Source: Planctomycetota bacterium (GTDB lineage: Bacteria > Planctomycetota > Planctomycetia > Gemmatales > Gemmataceae). From it: a DNA stretch of 64,000 nt. Below, piece after piece: positions 35,865 to 45,965 of this stretch. Where the stretch lies: contig JAJXWW010000001.1 in assembly GCA_021781415.1 (NCBI GenBank), positions 1 through 64,000 of the forward strand, written 5' to 3'. Both the position numbers and the translations under genes were made by a program. The notes under the pieces were generated by a model, which ran no database searches, was not told the origin of the DNA, and saw only the letters and a program-made list of their open reading frames with translations. Each line of letters opens with the position of its first letter. Position 1 is the stretch's first letter.

Positions 35865-35938
35865 GAGTGCTGAGTTCTAAGTTCTGAGTGCTGAGTGCTG
35901 AGTCTATATCTCAGCACTCAGCACTCAGCACTCAGAAC
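35865..35938. repeat. Heptamer repeat hairpin, CTGAGTG type, at the korA/korB junction
   Basis: Direct heptamers GAGTGCT/CTGAGTG (35865-35902) face their reverse complements (35910-35938) across TCTATAT, so that GTTCTGAGTGCTGAGTGCTG can form a stem of about 22 bp. Reading from korA, the array encodes the last residues LSAEC and the TGA stop. Confidence 0.85.
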
Positions 35939-37825
35939 TTCTGTGATTTTCGCCTCGATTTCGCCGACCAGGAACGGTTTGCCTTGGATCTTGTTGAGTC
36001 CAATGGCGTCGATGAGATACGTCGCGCGGATCAGCATCCGCAGTTGTCCGCCGTTCAACTCTGGGATCAACACTTTGCGGTAGCGTTTGAGAACCTCGCC
36101 GGTGTTGCGTGGCATGGGGTTGAGGTAGCGCAAGTGGGCGTGGGCTACCTTCAAGCCTTTGCGCTGCGCCCGTTGGCAAGCCGTCACGATGGAGCCGTAG
36201 GTTCCGCCCCAACCGAGAACGAGTACGTCGCCCTCGGCTGGTCCCACGACCGACAACTCCGGAATCTCATTGGCGATATTGGCGATCTTTTGAGCGCGCG
36301 TGTGAATCATGTGTTCGTGATTGGCGGGATCGTAGCTGACGTTTCCGGTCACGTCTTCCTTTTCGAGTCCGCCGATGCGATGCTCCAAACCTGGGGTGCC
36401 GGGCACAGCCCAAGGACGCACCAACCGTGGATCGCGCTCGTAAGGATGAAAAACGGCCTCGCCGTTGCCGTTGGACGTGCCGTTGCCACCGACGTGCGCT
36501 GGAGCGAAGCGAACGGGAATCCGCGGCAATTTCGCGGGATCGGGGATCGGCCACGGCTCCGCTCCATTGGCCAGATAGCCGTCGGACAGCACGAATACCG
36601 GCGTCATAAAGCCCACGGCAAGGCGCACGGCCTCGAAAGCCATGTCGAAGCAGTCCGAAGGGGAACACGGCGCGAGGATGCACGCGGGACATTCGCCGTT
36701 GCGTCCGAACATGGCTTGCAGGAGATCGGCTTGCTCGGTCTTCGTGGGCAAACCGGTACTCGGCCCGCCGCGTTGCACGTCGACGATGACGACGGGCAAC
36801 TCGGTCATCACGGCCAGGCCAATCGCCTCCGATTTCAGACAGATGCCGGGACCGCTGGTTCCGGTGACGCCGAGCGTCCCGGCAAAGGAAGCGCCGATAG
36901 CCGCGCCGATGGCGGCGATCTCGTCCTCGGCTTGCAGGGTGCGCACGCCGTAGCGCTTCAGCTCGGCCAGCTGATGCAAGATGTCCGATGCGGGAGTTAT
37001 GGGATAGGTAGCGTAAACCAAGGGCAAATCTGCTCGCTTGCTCGCCGCCACCAAGCCGATGGCCAGCGCTTCGTTGCCGGTGATTTTGCGATAGCGGCCC
37101 GGCGCAATGGCGGCTTTGGACACGCGGTAATGCACCGGCATGGCCTCGGTCGTCTCGCCGTAGTTGTAACCGGCCTTCAGGGCGCGGGCGTTGGCTTCCC
37201 GGACGCTGGGATTTTTGCCGAACTTCGACTGAATCCATTTCAGCGTCGGTTCCAGAGATCGTTCGTACAGCCAATACACCAGACCGAGCGCGAAGAAGTT
37301 TTTGCAGCGATCCGCTTCGCGCGTGCTGAGTTTCAATTCGGACACGGCTTCGCGGTTGAGTTTGGTAATCGACACGGCGAAAAGACGATAGCCCTTGAGG
37401 GAGCCGTCTTGGAGTGGATTGGCGGGGTAGCCGGCCTTATGCAGATCGCCGGCGGCAAAGGCGTCCGCGTTGACGATGAGGATGCCGCCGGGTTCGAGAT
37501 CTTTCAGGTTGGATTTCAACGCCGCCGGATTCATGGCGACGAGGGTATTGAGCTGGTCGCCGGGCGTGTGAATTTCGGTGCTGCTGAAATGGATCTGAAA
37601 GCCGGAGACGCCGGCAAGAGTCCCTGCCGGAGCGCGAATCTCGGCGGGGAAGTCGGGGAGGGTGCTGATGTCGTTGCCGAGCATCGCCGAGGTTTGCATG
37701 AACTGCGTCCCGGCCAGCTGCATGCCGTCGCCGGAATCGCCGGCCAATCGAATCGTCGCCTCGGTTACTTCTTCAACGGGGATGGGTGAGTGGGATCGGG
37801 GGGTGGAGAGATTCGCAACCGTCAT
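35918..37825 (-). CDS. korA: 2-oxoacid:ferredoxin oxidoreductase, alpha subunit (fused gamma-alpha)
   Basis: A 635-residue subunit with the gamma domain at the N-terminus ([20 protein letters not shown], residues about 26-210) and the alpha pyrimidine-binding domain after it ([78 protein letters not shown]). The C-terminal domain includes [20 protein letters not shown]. This fused layout is typical of KorA. It lies 35 bp after a CBS-pair gene and 80 bp before korB. The last residues, SAEC, are encoded by the heptamer repeat and probably are not ancestral. Confidence 0.9.
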   Translation of the reverse strand: MTVANLSTPRSHSPIPVEEVTEATIRLAGDSGDGMQLAGTQFMQTSAMLGNDISTLPDFPAEIRAPAGTLAGVSGFQIHFSSTEIHTPGDQLNTLVAMNPAALKSNLKDLEPGGILIVNADAFAAGDLHKAGYPANPLQDGSLKGYRLFAVSITKLNREAVSELKLSTREADRCKNFFALGLVYWLYERSLEPTLKWIQSKFGKNPSVREANARALKAGYNYGETTEAMPVHYRVSKAAIAPGRYRKITGNEALAIGLVAASKRADLPLVYATYPITPASDILHQLAELKRYGVRTLQAEDEIAAIGAAIGASFAGTLGVTGTSGPGICLKSEAIGLAVMTELPVVIVDVQRGGPSTGLPTKTEQADLLQAMFGRNGECPACILAPCSPSDCFDMAFEAVRLAVGFMTPVFVLSDGYLANGAEPWPIPDPAKLPRIPVRFAPAHVGGNGTSNGNGEAVFHPYERDPRLVRPWAVPGTPGLEHRIGGLEKEDVTGNVSYDPANHEHMIHTRAQKIANIANEIPELSVVGPAEGDVLVLGWGGTYGSIVTACQRAQRKGLKVAHAHLRYLNPMPRNTGEVLKRYRKVLIPELNGGQLRMLIRATYLIDAIGLNKIQGKPFLVGEIEAKITEVLSAEC

Positions 37826-37860
37826 TGAAAAGAAGCCTCCAGGCGGGATGGCCTCTCGTC

Positions 37861-38331
37861 TCAGGCACCCTCCGCTTCGAGGGGCACGACGTTGGGATCG
37901 GGAGGCTGGTTATATACGATCGACGGAAAATGCTCCGCCAAATAATGGACGATACGCTTAACGGACAAAACGCCCAGAGGTCTTCCCGCCGGATCGACCA
38001 CGGGCAGATGCCGATAACCGCCCTCTTCCATGCGGCGCACGGCCGCGCCGATGGAATCTTTGGGATGCACGACAACGGGGTTGCGGGTCATGCACTTGGC
38101 CACGGGCACGCTCAACGGCAAACCCACGGCTAGGACGCGCCGCATCAGGTCGCGCTCGGTAAAGATGCCGAGCAACTCGTCTTCATCGGGACAGACGAGA
38201 ACGCAGCCCACCCGGTGCTGCCGCATCAGAGCGACGGCTTCCGCCACGCTCTGATCCGGTCGGACTTGCCACGGCGGCGTCGGGTGCAAGCGAGAGACGC
38301 TATCGACTTTTAGATTGCGGGCCAATTCCAT
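37861..38331 (-). CDS. CBS-pair protein upstream of korAB
   Basis: A 156-residue protein consisting of two CBS motifs: [20 protein letters not shown] then [20 protein letters not shown], and [20 protein letters not shown] then [20 protein letters not shown]. It is related in layout to the zinc-ribbon CBS protein at 34029 but lacks the ribbon. It is the first gene of the minus-strand set CBS-korA-korB-CBS-Uma2. CBS pairs usually sense AMP/ATP, so a role in setting Kor activity or expression is plausible but unproven. Confidence 0.85.
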   Translation of the reverse strand: MELARNLKVDSVSRLHPTPPWQVRPDQSVAEAVALMRQHRVGCVLVCPDEDELLGIFTERDLMRRVLAVGLPLSVPVAKCMTRNPVVVHPKDSIGAAVRRMEEGGYRHLPVVDPAGRPLGVLSVKRIVHYLAEHFPSIVYNQPPDPNVVPLEAEGA

Positions 38332-38541
38332 ATTCGCGTATTCGAGAGCTTTCTGGTCTGTGGACCGTAAGAAATTCGGACTCGATCTCTCGCCCCGGCG
38401 CTCGTCCGTGAGGCTGCCTATTCTTTAGGATAGCACTTGGAGAGGCGGAGAGAAGTTGAAAAAATTATTGCCGTGTCGAAACGAACGATTTTGACGACAA
38501 TAGCGACAATGGCAACCGCCTCTTCCCGTGGAGAAAAACGC

Positions 38542-39354
38542 ATGGAAAGCAAACTGTCCGATCGCGTCGTACTCGTGACGGGAGCGTCCGGCGGCATCGG
38601 TGGCGAGTTGGTGCGCGCCTTCGCAATGGAGGGGGCGCGAGTGGCGGCTCATTACAACGAACACGGCGACACCGTCCACGCGCTCGCGAACGAGCTGGGG
38701 TCCGCGTGCGTGCCCGTAAGCGCGGATCTCACGCGGGAAGACGATGTCGAACGGATGTTCGCCGAGATCGAGACCGGGCTTGGTCCGGTCGAGATCCTGA
38801 TCGCCAATGCCGGATTCTGGCCGACCGCCCATGTCCCGTTGCACGAGATGTCGCTCGAACAATGGAACGATACGCTGGCCGTCAACCTTACTTCGGTCTT
38901 CTTGAGCGCGCGTGCCTTCTTTCGCGGGATCGCTCGGCACCAGGTCGCGGACCCCGCCGCCGTTCTGATCGGTTCGACGGCGGGTATCTTCGGCGAGTCC
39001 GGCCACGCCGATTATGCGGCTGCCAAAGCCGGAGCGATCTATGGTTTGGCGCGGACTTTGAAGAACGAGATCTGCCTTCTCGCCCCGCGCGGTCGGGTCA
39101 ACGTAGTCTGTCCCGGCTGGACTTTGACGGCGAAAAAGCTGCAATCGGGACTCGATCCGGCGGCGCTCCAACGCGCCAAACAGACAATCGCTCTCCGCAA
39201 AATCGGTAGAACACACGACATGGCGATGGCCGTGGTGTACTTGGCGTCGAGCCACCTCTCCGGCCACGTTAGCGGGCAGATTCTCACCGTGTCCGGCGGC
39301 ATGGAAGGCCGAGTCTTGTATCGTCCAGAGGAGATCGATCCTGCCGCGACCTAA
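38542..39354 (+). CDS. Short-chain dehydrogenase/reductase
   Basis: A 270-residue SDR of the classical (FabG-like) type. Cofactor motif VLVTGASGGIGGELVRAFAM near the N-terminus, NAG in ILIANAGFWPTA, catalytic Ser in IGSTAGIFGES, and YAAAKAG with the catalytic Tyr and Lys. The C-terminal VCPGWTLT and VSGQILTVSGGMEG are also standard. The ATG at 38542 has GGAG 9 nt upstream. The loop after the NAG motif is ordinary, so substrate cannot be inferred. The AraC regulator follows 13 bp later, forming a two-gene operon. Confidence 0.9.
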   Translation: MESKLSDRVVLVTGASGGIGGELVRAFAMEGARVAAHYNEHGDTVHALANELGSACVPVSADLTREDDVERMFAEIETGLGPVEILIANAGFWPTAHVPLHEMSLEQWNDTLAVNLTSVFLSARAFFRGIARHQVADPAAVLIGSTAGIFGESGHADYAAAKAGAIYGLARTLKNEICLLAPRGRVNVVCPGWTLTAKKLQSGLDPAALQRAKQTIALRKIGRTHDMAMAVVYLASSHLSGHVSGQILTVSGGMEGRVLYRPEEIDPAAT

Positions 39355-39367
39355 CGGAGACGAAGTC

Positions 39368-40225
39368 GTGGAACAAAGCTATCAACGCCGACCCGTCGAG
39401 GTTGCGCTGCCTCCGCACGGCGTATTCGTGCTGGAAAGCCATCACGCTCCCGACTTTCGCATGAGCGCTCAATGCCACGATTTCATGGAGATCTTCTATG
39501 TTCTCAAGGGGATCGGCGTGTTTGGCATCGACGACCGCCGTCATCCCGCTCAAGCGGGCGACATTCTCTTCGTGCCGACCGGCCGCGTGCATCGCATCGA
39601 GGATAATCCCTCCGAACCGTTGGCGCTCTATGGCATCTGCATCGCGCCCGCCGTATTGCGGCACGAACCCACGCTGCTGCAACACCTTCCACCGGGTTTG
39701 TTGCCCACGAGCAAGCCGTTGACCGTTCAGGTTCGAGCCGACCTCCGCCAGCTTCTTTTCGAGCAGACGCTCACGCGCCCCGGCCGCAACACCCTCATGC
39801 TGGGGCTTACGCTGCAACTTCTGACCAAGCTGGCACGGTCTCATTTCGAGATGCTTCCTCCCGCCGCGCCCACCGATGCGTCGTCCGACCATCGAAAAAC
39901 CATGTCCATGTACATCGCCGAGCTTACCCATCGCTTCTTCGAGGCCACGGACTTGGACCATGCGGCCTCCGAACTCGCCATGAGCCGCCGACTCTTCACG
40001 CAACTCTTTCGAGAAATAACCGGAGAATCTTGGTCTTCCTATCTGACAAGTCTCCGAATCGACTACGCCTGCCGATTGTTGGCCGACTCCTCGCGCAGCA
40101 TTCTGAGCATCGCGTTCGAGAGCGGCTACGAGGATTTATCGAGCTTCTACCGCGCCTTCAAACGCCGCCGAGGCATGCCGCCTCATACCTGGCGCACGAC
40201 GCGCGCCGAGTCGAACGACGCATAG
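39368..40225 (+). CDS. AraC-family regulator with N-terminal cupin domain
   Basis: A 285-residue regulator starting at GTG (39368) with GGAGA 7 nt upstream. The cupin domain occupies about residues 15-95 (CHDFMEIFYVLKGIGVFGID, HPAQAGDILFVPTGRVHRIE). The C-terminal two-HTH AraC domain spans about 185-280 (LDHAASELAMSRRLFTQLFR, ITGESWSSYLTSLRIDYACR, LSIAFESGYEDLSSFYRAFK, RRGMPPHTWR). It probably senses a small carbohydrate-like or aromatic ligand and controls its own operon with the SDR gene. The ligand is unknown. Confidence 0.9.
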   Translation: MEQSYQRRPVEVALPPHGVFVLESHHAPDFRMSAQCHDFMEIFYVLKGIGVFGIDDRRHPAQAGDILFVPTGRVHRIEDNPSEPLALYGICIAPAVLRHEPTLLQHLPPGLLPTSKPLTVQVRADLRQLLFEQTLTRPGRNTLMLGLTLQLLTKLARSHFEMLPPAAPTDASSDHRKTMSMYIAELTHRFFEATDLDHAASELAMSRRLFTQLFREITGESWSSYLTSLRIDYACRLLADSSRSILSIAFESGYEDLSSFYRAFKRRRGMPPHTWRTTRAESNDA

Positions 40226-40337
40226 ACCGACTCTTTGTCCGATCCATTACTCCTTTTGGCGACGAAGCGGGTTTCTCCATAAAACAGCAACGGTGATTGC
40301 AGAATCCGCTTCCTAGTTGTCGAGAAGTCGTGGCGCG

Positions 40338-41246
40338 ATGATCGATCTATCCGTTCGCTTGGGCCGTCTTTCGCTGAAGAACCCGATCCTCGTCGCTTCG
40401 GGCACATTCGGTTACGCGCGCGAAATGGCAGGAGCCGTGGACTTCTCTCGGCTCGGTGGCGTTGTGCCGAAAACCGTGACGCGCCATCCGCGCGCCGGCA
40501 ACGCTCCGCCTCGAACCGTGGAAACTCCCTCCGGCATGCTCAACGCCATCGGACTCGACAACGACGGCATCGAATACTTTATTCGACATCACCTGCCCTA
40601 TCTGCGCACTTTGCCGACCTCCATTATCGCCAACATCGCGGGCGAGAACGAAGACGATTTCGTGGACATGGCGGCCCTGTTGGGGCGAGAGACGGGCATC
40701 GCGGCGGTGGAATTGAATCTGTCGTGTCCGAACGTGGCGGGGGGCATCGACTTCGCCATCGAGCCGGAGGCTACGCGGCGCGTCGTGCAGCGCGTGCGCG
40801 CCGTCTGTCCCTTGCCAATCCTCGCCAAGCTAACGCCGAACGTCACGAACATCGTTCCCATCGCCCGGGCGGCGGTCGAGGCGGGAGCAGATGCCCTTTC
40901 GCTGGTTAATACCTTCGTCGGACTGGCTCTCGATTGGCGGCGGCGACGGCCGATCCTCGGCAACGTCACCGGCGGTCTGAGCGGCCCGGCCATCAAGCCT
41001 CTGGCACTGCGGATCGTCCATCAGGTGGCGCGGCAGTTGAACGTGCCGATTGTGGGCATCGGCGGCATCGCCACCGTGGACGATGCGATGGAGTTTCTCG
41101 TTGCGGGGGCGAGCGCGGTCCAGATGGGAACGGTCAATTTCTACGATCCGACCGCGTCGATGCGGACGGTCGATCGACTCCCCGAAGCAGTCGCGCACCT
41201 GGGCGCGAGCAGCGTCCGAGAAATCGTCGGGACGTTGCAAACTTGA
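40338..41246 (+). CDS. pyrD: Dihydroorotate dehydrogenase, class 1B catalytic subunit
   Basis: A 302-residue FMN enzyme of pyrimidine biosynthesis. It contains [20 protein letters not shown] at the N-terminus, the catalytic Cys in [13 protein letters not shown], and [40 protein letters not shown] and [12 protein letters not shown] for FMN phosphate binding. A catalytic Cys (rather than Ser) places it in class 1, with the 1B layout expected to use a PyrK iron-sulfur subunit; no pyrK is seen in the window. The start is the ATG at 40338; the upstream Shine-Dalgarno sequence is weak. It converges on the FHA gene with an 18-bp gap. Confidence 0.9.
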   Translation: MIDLSVRLGRLSLKNPILVASGTFGYAREMAGAVDFSRLGGVVPKTVTRHPRAGNAPPRTVETPSGMLNAIGLDNDGIEYFIRHHLPYLRTLPTSIIANIAGENEDDFVDMAALLGRETGIAAVELNLSCPNVAGGIDFAIEPEATRRVVQRVRAVCPLPILAKLTPNVTNIVPIARAAVEAGADALSLVNTFVGLALDWRRRRPILGNVTGGLSGPAIKPLALRIVHQVARQLNVPIVGIGGIATVDDAMEFLVAGASAVQMGTVNFYDPTASMRTVDRLPEAVAHLGASSVREIVGTLQT

Positions 41247-41264
41247 GCTTGCCGAAGTTCAAGA

Positions 41265-43469
41265 TTAGGCCGCGATTGACTCCCTTTCGCCGATCTCGCC
41301 TTCTTCCAGCAGCAGACGAGCGATGCGCTCTACCTCCTCGCGCAATTCGAGCAGTTGACGCCGATCCACTTCGTGAAGCATTTGCCAATGTTGTAACTCT
41401 TGGCGTCGTTGCTCTTCCAAATCGGTAGCCGCTTCGTGCCGATCTTCCCAATCGGCTATTTGCCGCATCCATTCCTCGTGTTGGAGGAGATTCTTTTCTT
41501 CTCGTTCGACGAGACTTGCCGCACGGCGATCGAGTCGTTGGGTGTCCGCCACGACGGCGTCTCGTTCGCGCTTCAGATCGTGTTCCTCCGCCTGAAGACG
41601 AGCCTTGTGGCGGCGGTGCAGGCGTTCCAGGCGCTTCTCGACTTCCGGCGAGTCGGCGGCTCGACCGAGCAACTCTTGACGAAACTGCTCCAGAGCCAGC
41701 GCCTTGGCGGCAAACTCGCGCTGCTCGTGAATGAGTGCGCCGCGTCGATCCTGGCATTCCTGCCACAACAGCGCGTAATCGCGGCGCATCCGTTCGTGCA
41801 GATTGCGGGCCACGCGCAACTCTTCGATTTCCTGACCGCGCCGTCGTGCCCGCCGTTGCCGCATGTCTTCCAAGCGCTGCATCCGAGCCTCGGCCAATTC
41901 TTCGCGCGCCCTCACATCGGCCAGGAGCATGGCACGCTCGTTGTCCAAGAAGGTTTCGCGCGCCGTCAACCGGGCTTGCCAGGCCTCCAGCGAATACCGA
42001 ACATCGGCCAGAGCTTGATGGCGACGGCCGAGATCGTCCTCGGAGACCATCAGATTTTTTTCGCGCTCCGTCAGCCGTTGCTCGACCAAGACCAGTTCTC
42101 TCGCCGACGCCTCAAATTGTGCGAGAAGGGCGGATCGCTCCGGTTCCCACGCCTCATGGAGCTTCAGCAAACACTGCCACTGTTCGAGCAACCGGCGTCG
42201 CTGATCGGCCAAATCGCCGGCCAGGCGCTCCAAAACGCGCGGCGTTTCCGGTTCGGGGCGACGAGAGACAACGATGGCAGTTGGCTCCTCGACCGATCGT
42301 TGCGGCGAACCTTCCATCGCTCGTTTTTCACATTCCAGCAGTTTCGCGCGCCGATTGTTGATGCGGCACTCCAACCCTTCCGCCTCCCTGCATAGTCTTA
42401 GATGAAGATCTTCCGCGAGTCGGCGTTGCTCGGCCAACGCTTGCTCCGCCGTCGCCGTCGCCGCCATTTTCCGATCCAGTTCGCGCAGTCGATGGCCGCG
42501 CTCCATCTGCTCCTGATTCAAACAGACTTCCCATTGTTGTTGAGCCAATCCAAGCTGCTGCCATTCGTCGTGGAGCTGGCGTCGGCCCAGTTCCATTTCG
42601 CCGTTAAATCGGAGCTGCGCCTGCGTCATCAGCACGCGCTCCCGCCTCAGCGTTTCCGCATCCCGCTCGATGGTGGCGCGATCCGCAATCACTTCTTGCT
42701 CGCGCTGCCCCAAGGCTTTCTCGTGGAGGTGCCAATGCTTCTTCCACCGTTTCTTGAGACGTTTCCGCAACTCCGCGAATCGTCGCCGTTCTTTCTCGGC
42801 CCGCTGCATCTCGGCGCGCACGGCGTCACGCTCTTTGTCGAACGCCGCGCGCATCTCCGCGATCTGTCGCCGCGCTTCTTCCGTCTCGGTTTTCAGGTTC
42901 GTTCGAGCGCGCCGAACTTGCTCGCGCAGACCGAGAAGCTGTTTGCGGCGCTCGTCGAGATGCGCGGCCAATTGTTCTTTTTGTCGAACCAGCGCCTTGC
43001 CCCGTTGTTGCAGCTGTGCTTCTTCTTCGGCCAAGGCAGCCTGTTGAGCGGCCACCGCCGCTGCCTGAATGCGCAACGCATCGCGCTCGGCCTGAAGCGA
43101 CGCCGCGTTCGCCGGTTCGGCGCGTGGGGACAGAAAAAGAGCGAATTGAAACGGCCCGACGGCGAGGATGTCGCCATCTTGTAAGAGGGTTTCACGAACG
43201 GATTCGCCGTTGACGAACGAGCCGGAGGCGGTGTCCAGGTCGCGCAAGAGCAAGCCGGCGCTGCCCTGTACGATGGCGCAGTGCAACGGCTCGACCCCCT
43301 CGACGTTCAAATGAAACTCGCATTGGGGATCGCTGCCGAGGAGCGTCAACGCCGATACCAACGCGCGCCGCGCGCCCTTCTGCCGGCCGTTCTGCACGAC
43401 CAGCTCACCCAACGCGCCCGGAGATGTCTCGATTGGCAACGAGGACGCGGAGACGGGAGCAGAGTCCAT
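41265..43469 (-). CDS. FHA-domain protein with a long coiled coil
   Basis: A 734-residue protein. The FHA domain is at about residues 15-115: ALVSALTLLGSDPQCEFHLN, EPLHCAIVQGSAGLLLRDLD and GSFVNGESVRETLLQDGDIL match the phosphothreonine-binding GR/S-x-x-H/NG pattern, although the canonical Arg-Ser-x-x-His is altered (SDPQCEFHL...PLHCAI). The rest, about 600 residues, is a near-continuous coiled coil rich in Arg, Glu, Gln and Leu. There is no signal peptide or membrane span. The ATG at 43469 has GAGGA 8 nt upstream. It is probably a cytoskeletal or scaffolding protein reading Ser/Thr phosphorylation. Confidence 0.8.
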   Translation of the reverse strand: MDSAPVSASSLPIETSPGALGELVVQNGRQKGARRALVSALTLLGSDPQCEFHLNVEGVEPLHCAIVQGSAGLLLRDLDTASGSFVNGESVRETLLQDGDILAVGPFQFALFLSPRAEPANAASLQAERDALRIQAAAVAAQQAALAEEEAQLQQRGKALVRQKEQLAAHLDERRKQLLGLREQVRRARTNLKTETEEARRQIAEMRAAFDKERDAVRAEMQRAEKERRRFAELRKRLKKRWKKHWHLHEKALGQREQEVIADRATIERDAETLRRERVLMTQAQLRFNGEMELGRRQLHDEWQQLGLAQQQWEVCLNQEQMERGHRLRELDRKMAATATAEQALAEQRRLAEDLHLRLCREAEGLECRINNRRAKLLECEKRAMEGSPQRSVEEPTAIVVSRRPEPETPRVLERLAGDLADQRRRLLEQWQCLLKLHEAWEPERSALLAQFEASARELVLVEQRLTEREKNLMVSEDDLGRRHQALADVRYSLEAWQARLTARETFLDNERAMLLADVRAREELAEARMQRLEDMRQRRARRRGQEIEELRVARNLHERMRRDYALLWQECQDRRGALIHEQREFAAKALALEQFRQELLGRAADSPEVEKRLERLHRRHKARLQAEEHDLKRERDAVVADTQRLDRRAASLVEREEKNLLQHEEWMRQIADWEDRHEAATDLEEQRRQELQHWQMLHEVDRRQLLELREEVERIARLLLEEGEIGERESIAA

Positions 43470-43609
43470 TCGGGGGATCCTCACATGGCGCGATTCGAAG
43501 TCTCCTTCTAAATCGGCCAGCTACCCCCGCAAACTTGAATGGAGCGTCCCGAAACGCCGGAAGGAAAAAGTCCTCGTCAGCGGTTCGGGACGGCACTCCG
43601 GCTCGCTCA

Positions 43610-43945
43610 CTATTCGAGCGCGCGATTGAGCATCTTCACGATGTTGTCCATCGGTTGATTGCCGATCTGTTTGTCGATAGGCTGATCGCCGCCCTTGAAC
43701 AGAAGAATCTGCGGGATGGCGGAAATGCCATACTTAATGGCAATGTCTTGCGATTCATCGGTGTTCAGCTTGCCGACTTTGACCTTGCCCGCGAACTGGG
43801 CGGCGACCTTATCAATCGTCGGTGCCAACATGCGACAGGGGCCGCACCAGACAGCCCAAAAGTCTACCAGAACGGGGATCTCGCTCTGCGCGACTTCCTT
43901 TTCCCAATTCGCCGAGGTCAACTCGATCACATTCGCGCTCGCCAT
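43610..43945 (-). CDS. trxA: Thioredoxin
   Basis: A 111-residue thioredoxin with PVLVDFWAVWCGPCRMLAPT (active site WCGPC), the cis-Pro in AIPQILLFKGG, and full family length. It is a cytoplasmic dithiol reductant with no signal peptide. Monocistronic; a 164-bp region separates it from the FHA gene start at 43469-43484. Confidence 0.95.
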   Translation of the reverse strand: MASANVIELTSANWEKEVAQSEIPVLVDFWAVWCGPCRMLAPTIDKVAAQFAGKVKVGKLNTDESQDIAIKYGISAIPQILLFKGGDQPIDKQIGNQPMDNIVKMLNRALE

Positions 43946-44099
43946 GCGTGTCGCCTTTCAAATAGCTTGTCTCTACCGAAAGTCGGGCTTTCCTACCCAA
44001 CCGATCGAACGTCGGGATGGATCGCCTGCCTTCCGACGGGTTTTGTCCGGTAACTCCTATCGACATTATACGCACGCGGAGTGAAACCGCACAACGCAC

Positions 44100-45590
44100 T
44101 CACTCCGGGAGGATGGCGCGAGTTGAAGGTTCGTCGAGAGGATACAGAGGTCGGCGAACGTGGCGATAGCAGAAGCGTTCGGGATTGACGGCGGTTAAAC
44201 CGGGCGTATCGACTTCGACGATGGTGCCGCCGAGGGGAGCGTATGCCGCCTTGTAGGCGATGGCGGCTTTGACGACCAGGATGCGCTGCTCGTGCGGTCG
44301 TATGCCCAGACAGGTCAACTGTCCCAGACTAAACGGAGGATGGCGAAGGGAATGAAGAACCAACCGATTCTGTCCGGGAAGTTCGACGAGGGCCGTCGCG
44401 CCCATACGCTTGACGCGCCGACCACCGTGCCTCACCTCCGGCTCGATATAGGTGCCTTCGTGGAGCAAGCGGACGCGGCCGGTCACGGGCAGCGGTTCGC
44501 CGTGCAGGCGATCGACTTTGCCCCCAACGACGAGTGACACCTCGTTGTCAACGCCAACGGCGGCACATTGCCGTACTTCGTCGGGGGCGAACAGGCAGAC
44601 CACGCTGTCGCTCGCTCCCTGCCGCAGGAGTTCGCGCAACAGGGTGGTCCCGTCGCCGGCGGACCCGCCGCCGACGTTGTCTCCGGTATCGACGAGGACG
44701 ACGGGAAGTCGCTCGGCGCGGAGTGCTTGTGCCACCGCGCTCGCCGCATCCGGCAGAGGCTTGACGAATCGTTCGCGCGCTTGCCATAGATCGTCGGCCA
44801 GAGCGTCCGCGGCGCGGCGCGCCAAATCGGGATCGCCGTCGGCAGCCACGAGGACGGACGGCCCCATGTGCGGCACGTCGGCATAGGCGAAACCGGGCAG
44901 CAGGCTGGCGGCCAGGATGCCCGGTTGATTCTCGAGCGCGCGGATCGCATCCATGAACGGGCGCAACGGCGGCAACGAGGTATCGTGGGCCATGATGTTG
45001 AGGATCATCGGCGGTTTGGCCAACGCCAGGCGCGGTCGGATCGTGCCGCGCAACTGCCGAACGAGCTGCGACGCGGCGCGTCGGCCGCACTCGCGCTGAT
45101 CGACGTGCGGGCAGGTGCGATAGGCCACGGCAGCGTCGCAACCATCGACGAGTCGCTGCGAGAGATTGCCGTGCAGATCGAGCGTGACGACGATTGGAAA
45201 ATCGGAACCAACCGCGCGGCGCACCCGCGCCAAGAACTCACCATCGGCATCCCGATGAGACACGGCCACCATCGCGCCGTGCAGAGCCAAAAGTAGCCCG
45301 TCCGCTCGGCTGGCGCGGAGCGAATCGCACAGTTCCGCTGCCATAGCGTCGAAGAAATCGTCGGCGACGGGACCGCCGGGAGTGGCCCAAGCGGCGACGA
45401 GAGGGACGGGTTCAAACCCTTCGAGGGGGGCGGCTTCCAGAAAGCCGCCGATTTCGTGAGGCGAGTCGCGCCACTCGTCGAGTAGCTCGCTCCCGCGCGT
45501 GAGACTCTGTTCGACGAAAGCGGCGCGGCCGGTGACGACGGGGTGAAACGTATTCGACTCGTGCATGAATCCGGCGACGGCGATGCGCAT
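44100..45590 (-). CDS. M81 family metallopeptidase (MlrC-like)
   Basis: A 496-residue protein of the M81/MlrC family (the MlrC of the microcystin-degradation cluster is the named member). Motifs: MRIAVAGFMHESNTFHP at the N-terminus, LLALHGAMVAV, the zinc-site region VTLDLHGNLSQRLVDG and YRTCPHVDQRE, then VLVDTGDNVGGGSAGDGTTL in the C-terminal domain. It is full length for the family. The natural substrate outside microcystin degraders is unknown, probably a small peptide or amide. The SpoIIAA-like gene starts just upstream on the same strand, with a 12-bp gap. Confidence 0.9.
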   Translation of the reverse strand: MRIAVAGFMHESNTFHPVVTGRAAFVEQSLTRGSELLDEWRDSPHEIGGFLEAAPLEGFEPVPLVAAWATPGGPVADDFFDAMAAELCDSLRASRADGLLLALHGAMVAVSHRDADGEFLARVRRAVGSDFPIVVTLDLHGNLSQRLVDGCDAAVAYRTCPHVDQRECGRRAASQLVRQLRGTIRPRLALAKPPMILNIMAHDTSLPPLRPFMDAIRALENQPGILAASLLPGFAYADVPHMGPSVLVAADGDPDLARRAADALADDLWQARERFVKPLPDAASAVAQALRAERLPVVLVDTGDNVGGGSAGDGTTLLRELLRQGASDSVVCLFAPDEVRQCAAVGVDNEVSLVVGGKVDRLHGEPLPVTGRVRLLHEGTYIEPEVRHGGRRVKRMGATALVELPGQNRLVLHSLRHPPFSLGQLTCLGIRPHEQRILVVKAAIAYKAAYAPLGGTIVEVDTPGLTAVNPERFCYRHVRRPLYPLDEPSTRAILPE

Positions 45591-45602
45591 GGCCCACCTC
45601 GC

Positions 45603-45965
45603 TCAATCGGCTTCGAGCCAAGCCTTCGCTTCGTCTACTTTCGCACGGTCAAAGTAGCGGATTTTGGCCGTCGTGAAGGGCTTGCAGAAGACGGCCATGC
45701 CCTCTTCCCATTTCGATTCGCCGACCAATGCGAGCTTTTGCAGATGGTTGAAATGTTTGAAATCGAACTTGATGTCTTCCCACAGCGCCCCGGCCGTCCA
45801 GCCGTGGAAATCGTGCATCAGACAAAGCAAGCGAATCTTGCCGTCCCGTTGTACCAGGCGGTCGATTTCGCCGCCGAAATGTTGATAGTCTGCCGCCGTC
45901 AACTTGCCGCTCAGATCGATGGCCACATATTTCCCGCCCGCTTCCTCGTGCAATGTAACCGACAT
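45603..45965 (-). CDS. SpoIIAA-like (STAS/SEC14-type) protein
   Basis: A 120-residue protein of the SpoIIAA-like family: KYVAIDLSGKLTAADYQHFG, then LCLMHDFHGWTAGALWEDIK, FDFKHFNHLQKLALVGES and FTTAKIRYFDRAKVDEAKAW. The conserved DFHGW and F-x-H-F/YFD elements are typical. Related proteins bind lipids or nucleotides, or act as anti-anti-sigma factors; no role is assigned here. It is the first gene of a two-gene unit with the M81 peptidase. Confidence 0.85.
   Translation of the reverse strand: MSVTLHEEAGGKYVAIDLSGKLTAADYQHFGGEIDRLVQRDGKIRLLCLMHDFHGWTAGALWEDIKFDFKHFNHLQKLALVGESKWEEGMAVFCKPFTTAKIRYFDRAKVDEAKAWLEAD

Noticed and set aside
35888-37789. Long open frame opposite korA
   Set aside because: It is the antisense of a clear KorA coding sequence; no motif or ribosome-binding site.
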